A stretch of DNA of 11,519 bases from CAYZYK01 sp964482615 (GTDB taxonomy: Bacteria > Patescibacteriota > Minisyncoccia > Minisyncoccales > CAYZYK01). The stretch is taken from NCBI GenBank assembly GCA_964482615.1, contig CAYZYK010000020.1, positions 1 to 11,519 of the forward strand, read 5' to 3'. The notes below the pieces were generated by a model that saw nothing but the letters and a program-made list of their open reading frames with translations, did not search any database and was not told the origin of the DNA. The translations under genes and the position numbers were made by a program. Shown piece after piece: positions 6,170 to 11,519 of this stretch (the stretch's first letter is position 1; every line of letters starts with the position of its first letter).

Positions 6170-8239
6170 TCACCTCCCTTCTCTGATGTCACGGACAAGC
6201 GTTCTGTTGTCTACTCGTCGGCGAATCAGGACACGACCAGTAAGCTGTTGGAATTCATTTTCAAGAATTTGAGCAATAGTTTCTATAACTTCTTTTTGGA
6301 ATTGCCGAAGAGTTTCACCATCTATCTCCCCAACAATTTCTTTCCCAAAACTGTTTCTCATTCTCTCAGAAAGATTCTCTCCCAACGTAGCCAGACAGGA
6401 ACTAAGTTCTTTAGCTAGGGTTCTTGAATAACGATCATCAATGGTAATACCCTGGCAAAAATCATGCACCACCTGCCCAACGGTTTCTTCTTCTCGTTGG
6501 CTTACCTCTTGAATGAAATTATCAAGCATAACCCTTCTCATTCCAAGAGATTCCTTATATAATATTTTAATAATCTCTCGCAAAGATACACAGGAAGGAG
6601 TCCAGTCGTGCTGGAACACGAAACTAGGATCTTCTCTAGTTTTTCTTTGCCACTCTTTAACATCTAAACCGGTTTCTCTTCTTGTTCTCATATAGGCGTG
6701 ATTAATATCAGAATTGAAATTACTCTGCCAAAAGTGAGATATAGCTTCATTTACTGCTTCAGCTGCAACGCTAGCTCTAGTTGTGTTCATTCCTAGACAA
6801 ACCACCCCCTCATCGCCTATATTAGGGAGGTTAACTTGATATAGGCTGTCATCCAAAGTATGAAGTGGCTCTTTACAATAGAAAATCTGAAACCGAGACA
6901 GACATCCTCCTCTCAAAACCACCAAGAAAATAATGTAGGGGAAAAAAAGATGGTAAGAACCCTCTTTTATCTCTAAACATTCAGCGTCCTGGGAAAATCT
7001 AATAGTTCTTTTCTGCGGCTTCTGCTCAACCACAAACACGCTCATATCACCACGAGACAGAAAGAATCTAGTTCCTTCAGGAAAAACAGCGTCTCCGTAA
7101 TTGGGATCAAATACTCCTGAGCCTATTATCCTGTCTCTTAACCTATCTAGAATTTCTTGTTTAAAGCCACCAATAGATTCATCAATTGCCGCCCGGACTC
7201 CAGCCACAAGCTCCTGCTGGAATCTGGCAAGAGAACCATCTGAGGTCTCCTGAAGTAAATGCTGCGCTCTTTCCAAAGAGGGCTTCTTTTCTTGCTGAAT
7301 CTCTGCTGTAATAACCTTCAATCTTCGCTCGAGAACAGAACAGATGTCCCCCACTAAACGAGCAGATACTGTTATTCCTACTCCATTAAAGGAGGACTCA
7401 TAGGAGCCAACAAGCTCTTTTCTCAATTCAGAGAAAGCGATCTCTTTTGAATCACCTATTAGGCAATTAAAAAAGAAATCAGGTGAAACACTTTTTATAA
7501 CTTCTCTTCTAAGACAAATCACGGGAAGGGGTCGCCAATTAACCCCAGCAGAAACTCTACTCAACTCAACTCTCCCCGTGTTACGTAGAATTATTACGTC
7601 TTCGTCTAAATCAAAGTCTATAAACTTCCTCAGCCCCTTCTCTATGAATTCTTTACAAATACAAAAAACTCCCTCTATTGTGGCTGTAACAAAAAACACA
7701 ACGATATCAGCTACCCCAAAGATTAATAGGGGAAGCCACATCAAAAACAGCTGACGATTATTGTATCTATCAATGGCCACCCGTGCTATCCCTTGATTCT
7801 CAATGCCTTCTTTTAATGTATCTATTACATCAAAAAGTCTGGCATTGAAAATACCCAACACAATGAAACAAATCCAAAGGAGACACTGAATAGGAAGAAC
7901 TGTTTTTGCTAAGTTCCTCAAAACTTCTCTGCTTGAATAGCTGAAATGATCCATACCAAAAAGAAAAATAACACCCAAGACAAAAGAAGATATGCCTAGA
8001 ATTAAAAGAGATGGTTTAACGGGAGAACCCAAAAGGTCATAGAAGTTAATCATCGCTTCTTTGACCCCGTCGGGATACTCTATTACTACCTCTATTCCAC
8101 CCTCTTCCTTCTTCACCAGCTTAGCCTCTATTGGATGCCCGTAATCAACAAACACTTGAGAAATCACGGGCACAAGAAGAAGCAGACTTGTTACTATTAA
8201 GAGAATCAATAAACAAGCCATCGCTAGCCTTCTTTTCAT
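6170..8239 (-). CDS. membrane-tethered E2-like conjugating enzyme (Prok-E2_D/PRTRC-B-like)
   Basis: The 689-residue protein has four predicted membrane segments (about 5-27, 75-95, 112-132, 165-187). Positive charges (MKRR; KGLRK after 200) place both ends in the cytoplasm. Residues about 300-375 look helical. Residues about 378-500 look like an E2 fold of the PRTRC-B/Prok-E2_D type: an FFPYIIFLVVL strand, SRFQIFYC, then VNLPNIGDEGVVCLGMN (469-485), which parallels the E2 active site HPN...G.ICL. Cys481 is the predicted thioester cysteine; Leu471 replaces the HPN histidine, a loss I recall for this prokaryotic E2 group. A 180-residue helical tail follows. The gene starts with ATG behind AAGGAGAG and leads the operon. 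It would receive the modifier from E1 and act on membrane-proximal targets. No RING/E3 is visible, so it may select substrates itself. The E2 assignment rests on motif resemblance. Confidence 0.7.
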   Translation of the reverse strand: MKRRLAMACLLILLIVTSLLLLVPVISQVFVDYGHPIEAKLVKKEEGGIEVVIEYPDGVKEAMINFYDLLGSPVKPSLLILGISSFVLGVIFLFGMDHFSYSSREVLRNLAKTVLPIQCLLWICFIVLGIFNARLFDVIDTLKEGIENQGIARVAIDRYNNRQLFLMWLPLLIFGVADIVVFFVTATIEGVFCICKEFIEKGLRKFIDFDLDEDVIILRNTGRVELSRVSAGVNWRPLPVICLRREVIKSVSPDFFFNCLIGDSKEIAFSELRKELVGSYESSFNGVGITVSARLVGDICSVLERRLKVITAEIQQEKKPSLERAQHLLQETSDGSLARFQQELVAGVRAAIDESIGGFKQEILDRLRDRIIGSGVFDPNYGDAVFPEGTRFFLSRGDMSVFVVEQKPQKRTIRFSQDAECLEIKEGSYHLFFPYIIFLVVLRGGCLSRFQIFYCKEPLHTLDDSLYQVNLPNIGDEGVVCLGMNTTRASVAAEAVNEAISHFWQSNFNSDINHAYMRTRRETGLDVKEWQRKTREDPSFVFQHDWTPSCVSLREIIKILYKESLGMRRVMLDNFIQEVSQREEETVGQVVHDFCQGITIDDRYSRTLAKELSSCLATLGENLSERMRNSFGKEIVGEIDGETLRQFQKEVIETIAQILENEFQQLTGRVLIRRRVDNRTLVRDIREGR

Positions 8240-8298
8240 CTTTTCTCTCCTTCCTTCTTGTCAAAGAACACTTGGACTTTTATCCAAAAGAATAGTTA

Positions 8299-8327
8299 AA
8301 TATAGCATATAGATTAAACAATGTCAA
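8299..8327 (-). promoter_or_regulatory. strong promoter of the Ub-like operon
   Basis: On the minus strand TTGACA (8327-8322), a 17-base spacer and TATATT (8304-8299) preceded by TGC make a near-consensus promoter with an extended -10. The leader to the ATG at 8239 is about 50 bases and contains a small hairpin TTGGA/TCCAA (8272-8287). The -35 box lies 13 bases from the left tip of the IS30 element, so the insertion removed whatever lay further upstream but left the core promoter intact. Confidence 0.7.
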
Positions 8328-8340
8328 CAAAAAAAGGTAC

Positions 8341-8362
8341 ATTCTACTCCGAAGTGAAACAT
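8341..8362 (+). repeat. left terminal inverted repeat of the IS30 element
   Basis: This 22-base tip reads ATTCTACTCCGAAGTGAAAC followed by AT. Its reverse complement is found at 9400-9421 with two mismatches (T for C and A for G). It shows that the open frame upstream of 8438 is partly terminal repeat, not transposase. Confidence 0.8.
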
Positions 8363-8437
8363 CAAGATAAATTAAAAAAGCATGTGTTTTCAAGTAAAAT
8401 GATTAATAGACAATCATTAATTAACTTGATAAACAAC

Positions 8438-9418
8438 ATGCCCTACAAACATTTTACATCAAAACAGAAAAATCAACTATCTATCTTACTAAAAACTAAA
8501 ACAAAGAAAAAAGAAATAGCTAAGCTTTTAAGAAAAGGTCGTACAACTATCTGGAGGGAACGCAAAAGAGGCACAGGAGCAGACGGAAGATACTATCTAA
8601 GAAAATCTAAGAGGTTAGCCAAAAAAAAGAGACTTAAAGCTAATGCTAGATTTAGAAAAATTGAGAATGATAAATACTTGAGAAGATACATCATCAAGAA
8701 ATTAAAGAGATACTGGTCTCCAGAACAGATAGCTGGAAGATAGAATAAATATCATAAAAGAAAACACATTGGAAAAGATACTATTTACAAGTATATTTAC
8801 AACCAGAGAAAAGACTTAGTTAAATACCTAAGATGTCAAAAGGGTAAATACCGTCGCAGATATGGCACCAGAATACGAGAGAGAAAACGGGAAAAACTGA
8901 AAAAGAGAAGAATTGATGAAAGACCCATAGAGGCAAACTTAAGGTTGAATATAGGGCATTGGGAAGGAGATACTATCTTAGGAAAAGACAAACATCATAT
9001 TCTTACTCATACAGAGAGAAAATCAGGGTTAATCTTAGCAGATAAACTTAAAACGCCTACTGCCAGAAAAACCAGAAAGAAAACAAGATTAAGGTTTAAG
9101 GGGTTTTCTGAAGATAAAAAACTAACAATGACTTATGATAATGGAGCAACATTTACAGAACATGAACTCATTGAAAGAGAAACAGGATTTACTGTCTACT
9201 TTGCTTATCCTTATCATTCTTGGGAAAGAGGATGCAACAAAAACGCTAATGGATTACTAAGGCAATTCTTTCCCAAGAAAACTAATTTTGCTACAATAAC
9301 TCAAAAAGAGATACAAAAAGCGGTCAGATTATTAAACACCAGACCGCGTAAAAGATTAAACTATGCCACACCTTATGAAGTATTCTACAAAAAAGAAAAA
9401 TGTTTCACTTTGGAATAG
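8438..9418 (+). pseudogene. IS30-family transposase, inactivated
   Basis: Read through one stop, the 326-codon frame has the IS30 layout. The start MPYKHFTSKQKNQ resembles the usual MxYxHLT opening, and an HTH (KEIAKLLRKGRTTIWRERKRG) and WSPEQIAG follow. The integrase core GHWEGDTI (Asp178), TYDNG (Asp234), PYHSWERG and RQFFPKK comes next, and the end is NTRPRKRLNYATP. Codon 102 is TAG (8741-8743), immediately after EQIAGR. The catalytic Glu, expected 34 residues after Asp234 in the family motif GTNENTNG, is Lys268 (AAA at 9239) in GCNKNANG; a single G-to-A change explains it. Either lesion alone should abolish activity. The open frame extends upstream to 8321, but that part crosses the inverted repeat, so 8438 is the better start (8399 is an alternative). 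Confidence 0.85.
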
Positions 9419-9421
9419 AAT
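9400..9421 (+). repeat. right terminal inverted repeat of the IS30 element
   Basis: This is the 22-base partner of the left tip, matching at 20 positions as an inverted repeat. It contains the last transposase codons and the TAG stop at 9416-9418, so coding and transposition ends overlap here. Confidence 0.8.
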
Positions 9422-9533
9422 TCAAGCGCCCCTTAACAGAACTCCTCAAGAGACGAAACGAAAATAACTCATGAATTAATTCCTCTCAAAATAAAATTTA
9501 TTTCAAATATTATCAAAAAATACTATCAAAAAT

Positions 9534-10400
9534 CTACATCACCAAACACTCATTAAATTCCCTTACTTGATTATTATACTCATCAATCATCACCTGTATT
9601 TCATCGAGTAACAAATTGTATTCTGAAACAAGCTGATTGTATCTTTCAACCTTCTCATTGTATTCTTTCCCTCTTTTGGGGCGCATAAACTTCAACTCTC
9701 TCCTCAAAGAATTAAGTTCTTTTTCTAAACTCTCAATTTTTTCTTCTTTCTTCTCAATTCTTAATTTAAGATCTTCATCTGGTTGAGGACAATAAGATAA
9801 AGGTAAACCAAAGTGCTGCACAGCAAACCAAACCTCCTCTCCTTTATAATCCCCTTTTTGAACAGAAACCCCAATTTCAGTAAAATTAGGATTCAAAATA
9901 TTTTCTCTGTGACCCAAGCTCCCCATCCAAGCTTCAACTAAAACCTGATCGTTCTCAAAATTACCCAAAGCAAGATTTTCCCCCAAAACAACATATTCAT
10001 AAGCTACTTTTTCCACCAAGTCTGCAACCCCCTCACCCGTTGGGGAAATATGAGAAAAATATTGCCTCTTTAACATATCTTCCGTTTTCAAATCAGCGCT
10101 CAGGTTTAAATAAGAAGTTGCAATTAAAGGAGGAAGATTATTTTTCATCCTTTGAACATTAGTCTGCTCTATTATTCCCTTCTCTGTTAAAAAAGATTCC
10201 GGAACGTCATTTTCAACAACCAAGGGTTCTGGGGTAAATATTTTCTTCTTTGTTTCTTCAGCTAAATTTCCTATTTCTCTTTCAAAATCGGGAAGTTCAA
10301 AAGGTGGATTATAAACAAAAGAAATAAATTCGTTCTGAAAAGTAAAAATTAAAAGTAAAAACCCTCCAATTGTTATTAAAATAAAAAGTAATTTTTTCAT
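9534..10400 (-). CDS. membrane-anchored CAP-domain protein with coiled-coil tail
   Basis: The 288-residue protein starts with a membrane segment (about 4-22), which may be an uncleaved anchor, followed by a linker to about residue 70. Residues about 72-203 form a CAP (SCP/PR1, YkwD-type) domain: YFSHISPTG with His117, LGENLALG with Glu141, WMGSLGHRENILNPNFTEIGVSV with His164, and VWFAVQHFG. These His and Glu residues form the CAP cavity that often binds zinc. Residues 212-285 are a long charged coiled coil (EKKEEKIESLEKELNSLRRE). It should sit on the outer face of the cell; the biochemical role of bacterial CAP proteins is generally unclear. The ATG at 10400 overlaps the upstream stop as TGATG and is preferred to a TTG one codon earlier. 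It is coupled to the 169-residue gene. Confidence 0.85.
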   Translation of the reverse strand: MKKLLFILITIGGFLLLIFTFQNEFISFVYNPPFELPDFEREIGNLAEETKKKIFTPEPLVVENDVPESFLTEKGIIEQTNVQRMKNNLPPLIATSYLNLSADLKTEDMLKRQYFSHISPTGEGVADLVEKVAYEYVVLGENLALGNFENDQVLVEAWMGSLGHRENILNPNFTEIGVSVQKGDYKGEEVWFAVQHFGLPLSYCPQPDEDLKLRIEKKEEKIESLEKELNSLRRELKFMRPKRGKEYNEKVERYNQLVSEYNLLLDEIQVMIDEYNNQVREFNECLVM

Positions 10401-10909
10401 CAAAAAGATAATTCAGTATCAAAATCTATATTCTTAATTTCAATTTTGCCTTTTTTCTCCTCATATTCTATTTTCCCCACCACAATCTCTTTTTTAAGAT
10501 ACTCACCATCTGAACTTAAATAATAGTTTTTAACTGAAGCAAAGCTTGGATTTTGAAGCAATTCTTTATCTTTTTCTTTAAAATCATAAGTTGAAATCAA
10601 AAAAGAAAAATCGCTTTTTATTACTTCAGAGAAAAGACGGGTCTTGGAAAGATCAAACAAAGTTAAAGGTTCTGTTTTAATATTTACAGACAGAAGCTTC
10701 AATCTTTCTTTCCTGGAACTAACGGTTCCTACCAAATCAGGCTCTGAAACAAAAAAATCCAAAACATCCTCAAGACCCACAAAAGCCATCCCTATGTCTT
10801 TAGGAAAGGGGCTATGGGTTTCAGAAAGATCTATTTTAACTCCCATTTTAGCAGCCACCCTTTTCTCAAAATATTCTTTAATTGGAGTATAAAATTCAGT
10901 TACGTTCAT
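10400..10909 (-). CDS. unknown 169-residue protein upstream of the CAP gene
   Basis: I do not recognise this protein. It has no membrane segment or signal peptide and no obvious catalytic motif. It begins with a helical segment (EFYTPIKEYFEKRVAAKMGV), has a mixed middle with several Phe and Leu-rich stretches (MAFVGLEDVLDFFVSEPD; LFDLSKTRLFSEVIKSDFSF), and ends with charged beta-like strands (KKEIVVGKIEYEEKKGKIEI). Its stop overlaps the CAP start by one base, so the two are expected to be made together. It has a candidate promoter of its own just beyond the tRNA terminator. The open length, AT-rich codon use and coupling support a real gene. Confidence 0.65.
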   Translation of the reverse strand: MNVTEFYTPIKEYFEKRVAAKMGVKIDLSETHSPFPKDIGMAFVGLEDVLDFFVSEPDLVGTVSSRKERLKLLSVNIKTEPLTLFDLSKTRLFSEVIKSDFSFLISTYDFKEKDKELLQNPSFASVKNYYLSSDGEYLKKEIVVGKIEYEEKKGKIEIKNIDFDTELSF

Positions 10910-10932
10910 TTTAAAAATATAGCTAATTATTT

Positions 10933-10961
10933 ACTTTATCCTTTAAAAATCTTTTATTCAA
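10933..10961 (-). promoter_or_regulatory. candidate promoter of the 169-residue/CAP gene pair
   Basis: TTGAAT (10961-10956), a 17-base spacer and TAAAGT (10938-10933) precede the ATG at 10909. Each box matches consensus at four of six positions. It lies directly after the tRNA terminator, where a new promoter is expected. Confidence 0.4.
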
Positions 10962-10964
10962 GTT

Positions 10965-10994
10965 AAAAAGAAAACGGACAGAACTCTCTGCCCG
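10965..10994 (-). terminator. intrinsic terminator of the tRNA operon
   Basis: CGGGCAGA-GAGT-TCTGTCCG forms an 8-bp stem with one G-U pair, followed by TTTTCTTTTT. It ends the transcript nine bases past the encoded CCA of the last tRNA-like gene. Confidence 0.85.
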
Positions 10995-11003
10995 ATGAAG
11001 ATT

Positions 11004-11082
11004 TGGTAGCCCCGACTGGATTTGAACCAGTATCTCTTACCCCTCGCAGGTAAGCATCGTCCCCCGGTTAAACCACGGAGCT
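11004..11082 (-). tRNA. atypical tRNA with an extended anticodon stem
   Basis: The acceptor AGCTCCG pairs with CGGGGCT over seven positions (one U-G), followed by A73 and an encoded CCA. The T-arm is canonical (ACTGG-TTCAAAT-CCAGT). The D-stem GTTT is weakly paired. The anticodon arm is CTTACC-TGCGAGG-GGTAAG, one pair longer than usual; a standard 7-base loop would put G, not U, at position 33. Depending on register the anticodon would be CGA or GCG, so I assign no amino acid. It is homologous to the next tRNA-like gene through the T-arm and anticodon stem. It could be a functional but divergent tRNA or a decaying one; its place in a bounded operon suggests it is still transcribed. Confidence 0.6.
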
Positions 11083-11104
11083 ACCTTGTATGTTGAAGTT
11101 GTGA

Positions 11105-11188
11105 TGGCCTCGGCTGGATTTTAACCAGCATCTCTTACCCAAACAAGGTAAGTGTCTTCCCCCTCGATCGACTTTAGACCACGAGGCC
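11105..11188 (-). tRNA. divergent tRNA-like gene with large D-loop
   Basis: The acceptor GGCCTCG/CGAGGCC is perfect and the D-stem GTCT/AGAC is intact, but the D-loop is 18 bases and contains the palindrome TCGATCGA. The anticodon arm is CTTACC-TTGTTTG-GGTAAG, again with an extra pair; taking the second T as U33 gives GTT (Asn), with an unusual U at 37. The T-loop is TTAAAAT, so the nearly invariant C56 is A. The 3' end reads A-TCA, not CCA, so CCA would have to be added. These features suggest degeneration or a special non-decoding role. Confidence 0.5.
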
Positions 11189-11207
11189 ATTTCTTCCAAA
11201 CTAGGTT

Positions 11208-11383
11208 TGGTAGAGCCGGTGGGACTTGAACCCACAACCTCTTGTTTGAGGGCAAGAGGGGAATGTCAGTCTGGGAGACCGACGAGATAACCATGGAGCC
11301 CAATGCTCCACAGAGCACCCGCGGGGTTTGGGTTACTCTCCTCTTTTGCAAACAAGTGCTCTCCCTGTTTGAGCTACGGCCCT
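11208..11383 (-). tRNA. tRNA with Ala-type acceptor, interrupted in the anticodon arm
   Basis: The acceptor AGGGCCG/CGGCTCT contains G3:U70, with A73 and an encoded CCA; G3:U70 is the major identity element read by alanyl-tRNA synthetase. The D-arm TAGCTC...GGGAGAGC and the variable and T-arms (AGGTT, GTGGG-TTCAAGT-CCCAC) are canonical. The anticodon stem CTTGT (11352-11356) is separated from its partner ACAAG (11241-11245) by 106 bases rather than 7. Removing 99 bases leaves loop TTGCAAA, with anticodon GCA (Cys). A register one base earlier would read TGC (Ala), giving a four-pair stem and an enlarged loop. It is the first gene of the tRNA operon. Confidence 0.65.
11246..11344 (-). other. 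99-base structured insertion (candidate mini-intron) in the tRNA
   Basis: The insertion folds well by eye. AAGAGG/CCTCTT closes it. GAGTAACC pairs with GGTTATCTC around a bulged T (11331-11338 with 11284-11292), enclosing TGGAGC-CCAAT-GCTCCA (11294-11310, given as the plus strand). GTCGGTCT-CCC-AGACTGAC is an 8-bp hairpin (11265-11283). Outside it, CTTGTTTG pairs with CAAACAAG, joining the exons. The boundary is ambiguous because CAAA occurs at both junctions. It is much shorter than bacterial group I tRNA introns, and I do not see a clean archaeal bulge-helix-bulge. Splicing is unproven. Confidence 0.45.
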
Positions 11384-11405
11384 ACCGTAAAAAGAACTAA
11401 TTAAA

Positions 11406-11434
11406 AGATTATCATTTTTACAAAAAAGTGTCAA
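11406..11434 (-). promoter_or_regulatory. promoter of the tRNA operon
   Basis: A perfect TTGACA (11434-11429), 17-base spacer and TAATCT (11411-11406) lie just upstream of the first tRNA 5' end (11383). A start site near 11399 would leave a leader of about 16 bases. Confidence 0.75.
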
Positions 11435-11466
11435 GAAAAAAAGGAAGGCCTCACAACAAGGAGACC
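11435..11466 (-). terminator. intrinsic terminator of a gene beyond the right edge
   Basis: GGTCTC-CTTGTTGT-GAGGCC forms a 6-bp stem with one T-G pair, then TTCCTTTTTTTC. It ends minus-strand transcription entering from the right; its U-run abuts the -35 box of the tRNA promoter. The final 50 bases hold no recognisable gene, although a plus-strand TTGACA appears near the window end. Confidence 0.6.
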
Positions 11467-11519
11467 CGAAAAGAGAGGGAGAAACAGAGAGAGGTAAGAT
11501 AGTAAACATGTTGACACGC

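Larger units (their letters stand above)
8341..9421 (+). mobile_element. defective IS30-family insertion sequence
   Basis: The element is about 1.08 kb, bounded by inverted repeats that match at 20 of 22 positions and enclosing one IS30-type transposase. The transposase stop codon lies within the right repeat. No convincing 2-3 base target duplication is visible (TAC on the left, TTC on the right). A nonsense codon and a lost catalytic Glu show that it is dead, so it cannot move itself now. It points away from the Ub-like operon and separates it from the right-hand AT-rich genes. Confidence 0.8.

Noticed and set aside
3617..6695. Plus-strand ORFs of 60-122 codons opposite the Ub-like operon
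   Set aside because: They lie antisense to genes with recognisable domains or ideal SD sites, lack their own SD sites and family motifs, and are best explained as shadows of the GC-richer minus-strand coding.
8321..8437. Transposase start at the ATG at 8321
   Set aside because: This part of the frame lies outside the element and across its inverted repeat, and its first codons are the -35 box of the divergent operon promoter. 8438 matches the family N-terminus.
8335..9425. Target-site duplication around the IS
   Set aside because: The flanking trinucleotides TAC and TTC differ, and no other short direct repeat at the tips is convincing.
11246..11344. Group I intron or archaeal BHB intron
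   Set aside because: At 99 bases it is too short for a group I core, and the junction gives a 3 x 5 internal loop rather than two 3-base bulges around a 4-bp helix. I keep it as an unclassified insertion.
11121..11351. 76-codon minus-strand ORF across the tRNA region
   Set aside because: It overlaps tRNA structural elements and has no protein-like composition or start signal.
11208..11383. tmRNA, because of the Ala acceptor and long insert
   Set aside because: It is only 176 bases, retains a normal D-arm and anticodon stem, and I see no tag reading frame or pseudoknots. A tRNA with an insertion fits better.
1..11519. CRISPR array or tandem repeat block
   Set aside because: No regularly spaced direct repeats were seen at any scale; the only clear repeats are the IS ends and the duplicated tRNA halves.
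1..11519. Archaeal (DPANN) origin
   Set aside because: Several gene families occur in DPANN archaea, but the TTGACA-type promoters, U-run terminators and full SD complementarity are bacterial.

Overview
The window is bacterial in its signals: sigma70-type promoters (TTGACA or close, a 16-17 base spacer and a TATAAT-like -10), intrinsic terminators with U-runs, and strong Shine-Dalgarno (SD) sites. The flanking genes are AT-rich and short, often overlap by a few bases, and come from families common in small-genome uncultivated lineages (ATP-cone nuclease, small M28 peptidase, matrixin-like protease, CAP protein). A Patescibacteria/CPR-type genome is my best guess. Nothing here proves the lineage.

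Left block (1-3471, minus strand apart from a small plus-strand RNA unit at 22-115): a truncated AlkD-like DNA repair gene, a zinc M28 peptidase overlapping a C45-type Ntn-hydrolase gene, a possible broken micro-ORF, an ATP-cone/PD-(D/E)xK nuclease, and a membrane-anchored zinc metalloprotease.

Central block (about 3455-8327, minus strand, visibly more GC-rich): a compact ubiquitin-like conjugation operon. In transcription order it encodes a 689-residue membrane protein with an E2-like domain (LPN...VCLG, Cys481), a JAMM/JAB isopeptidase with all motif residues, a ThiF/E1-type adenylating enzyme with Cys168, and a 75-residue ubiquitin-like protein ending GEKG. The genes are tightly coupled. 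The operon has one strong promoter, an 8-bp hairpin at the E1/Ub junction and an intrinsic terminator after Ub. A separately promoted 145-residue protein of unknown function and an 83-codon ORF with no clear start follow. The layout resembles the modifier genes of PRTRC cassettes (ThiF, JAB, protein C = Ub-like, protein B = E2-like), but no ParB-like gene is seen and the E2 domain is tethered to the membrane. A likely job is modification of proteins at the inner face of the membrane, reversed by the JAMM enzyme. The target and biological purpose are unknown.

Next (8341-9421, plus strand) is a dead IS30-family insertion sequence with 20/22-matching inverted repeats. Its transposase has an in-frame TAG and the catalytic Glu replaced by Lys. 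It lies 13 bases upstream of the operon's -35 box.

Right block (9534-11466, minus strand): a membrane-anchored CAP-domain protein coupled to an unknown 169-residue protein, then a three-gene tRNA operon with its own promoter and terminator. The tRNAs are odd. One has tRNA-Ala acceptor identity features (G3:U70, A73) but a 99-base structured insertion in the anticodon arm. The other two have extended anticodon stems, and one of these has an oversized D-loop and an altered T-loop.
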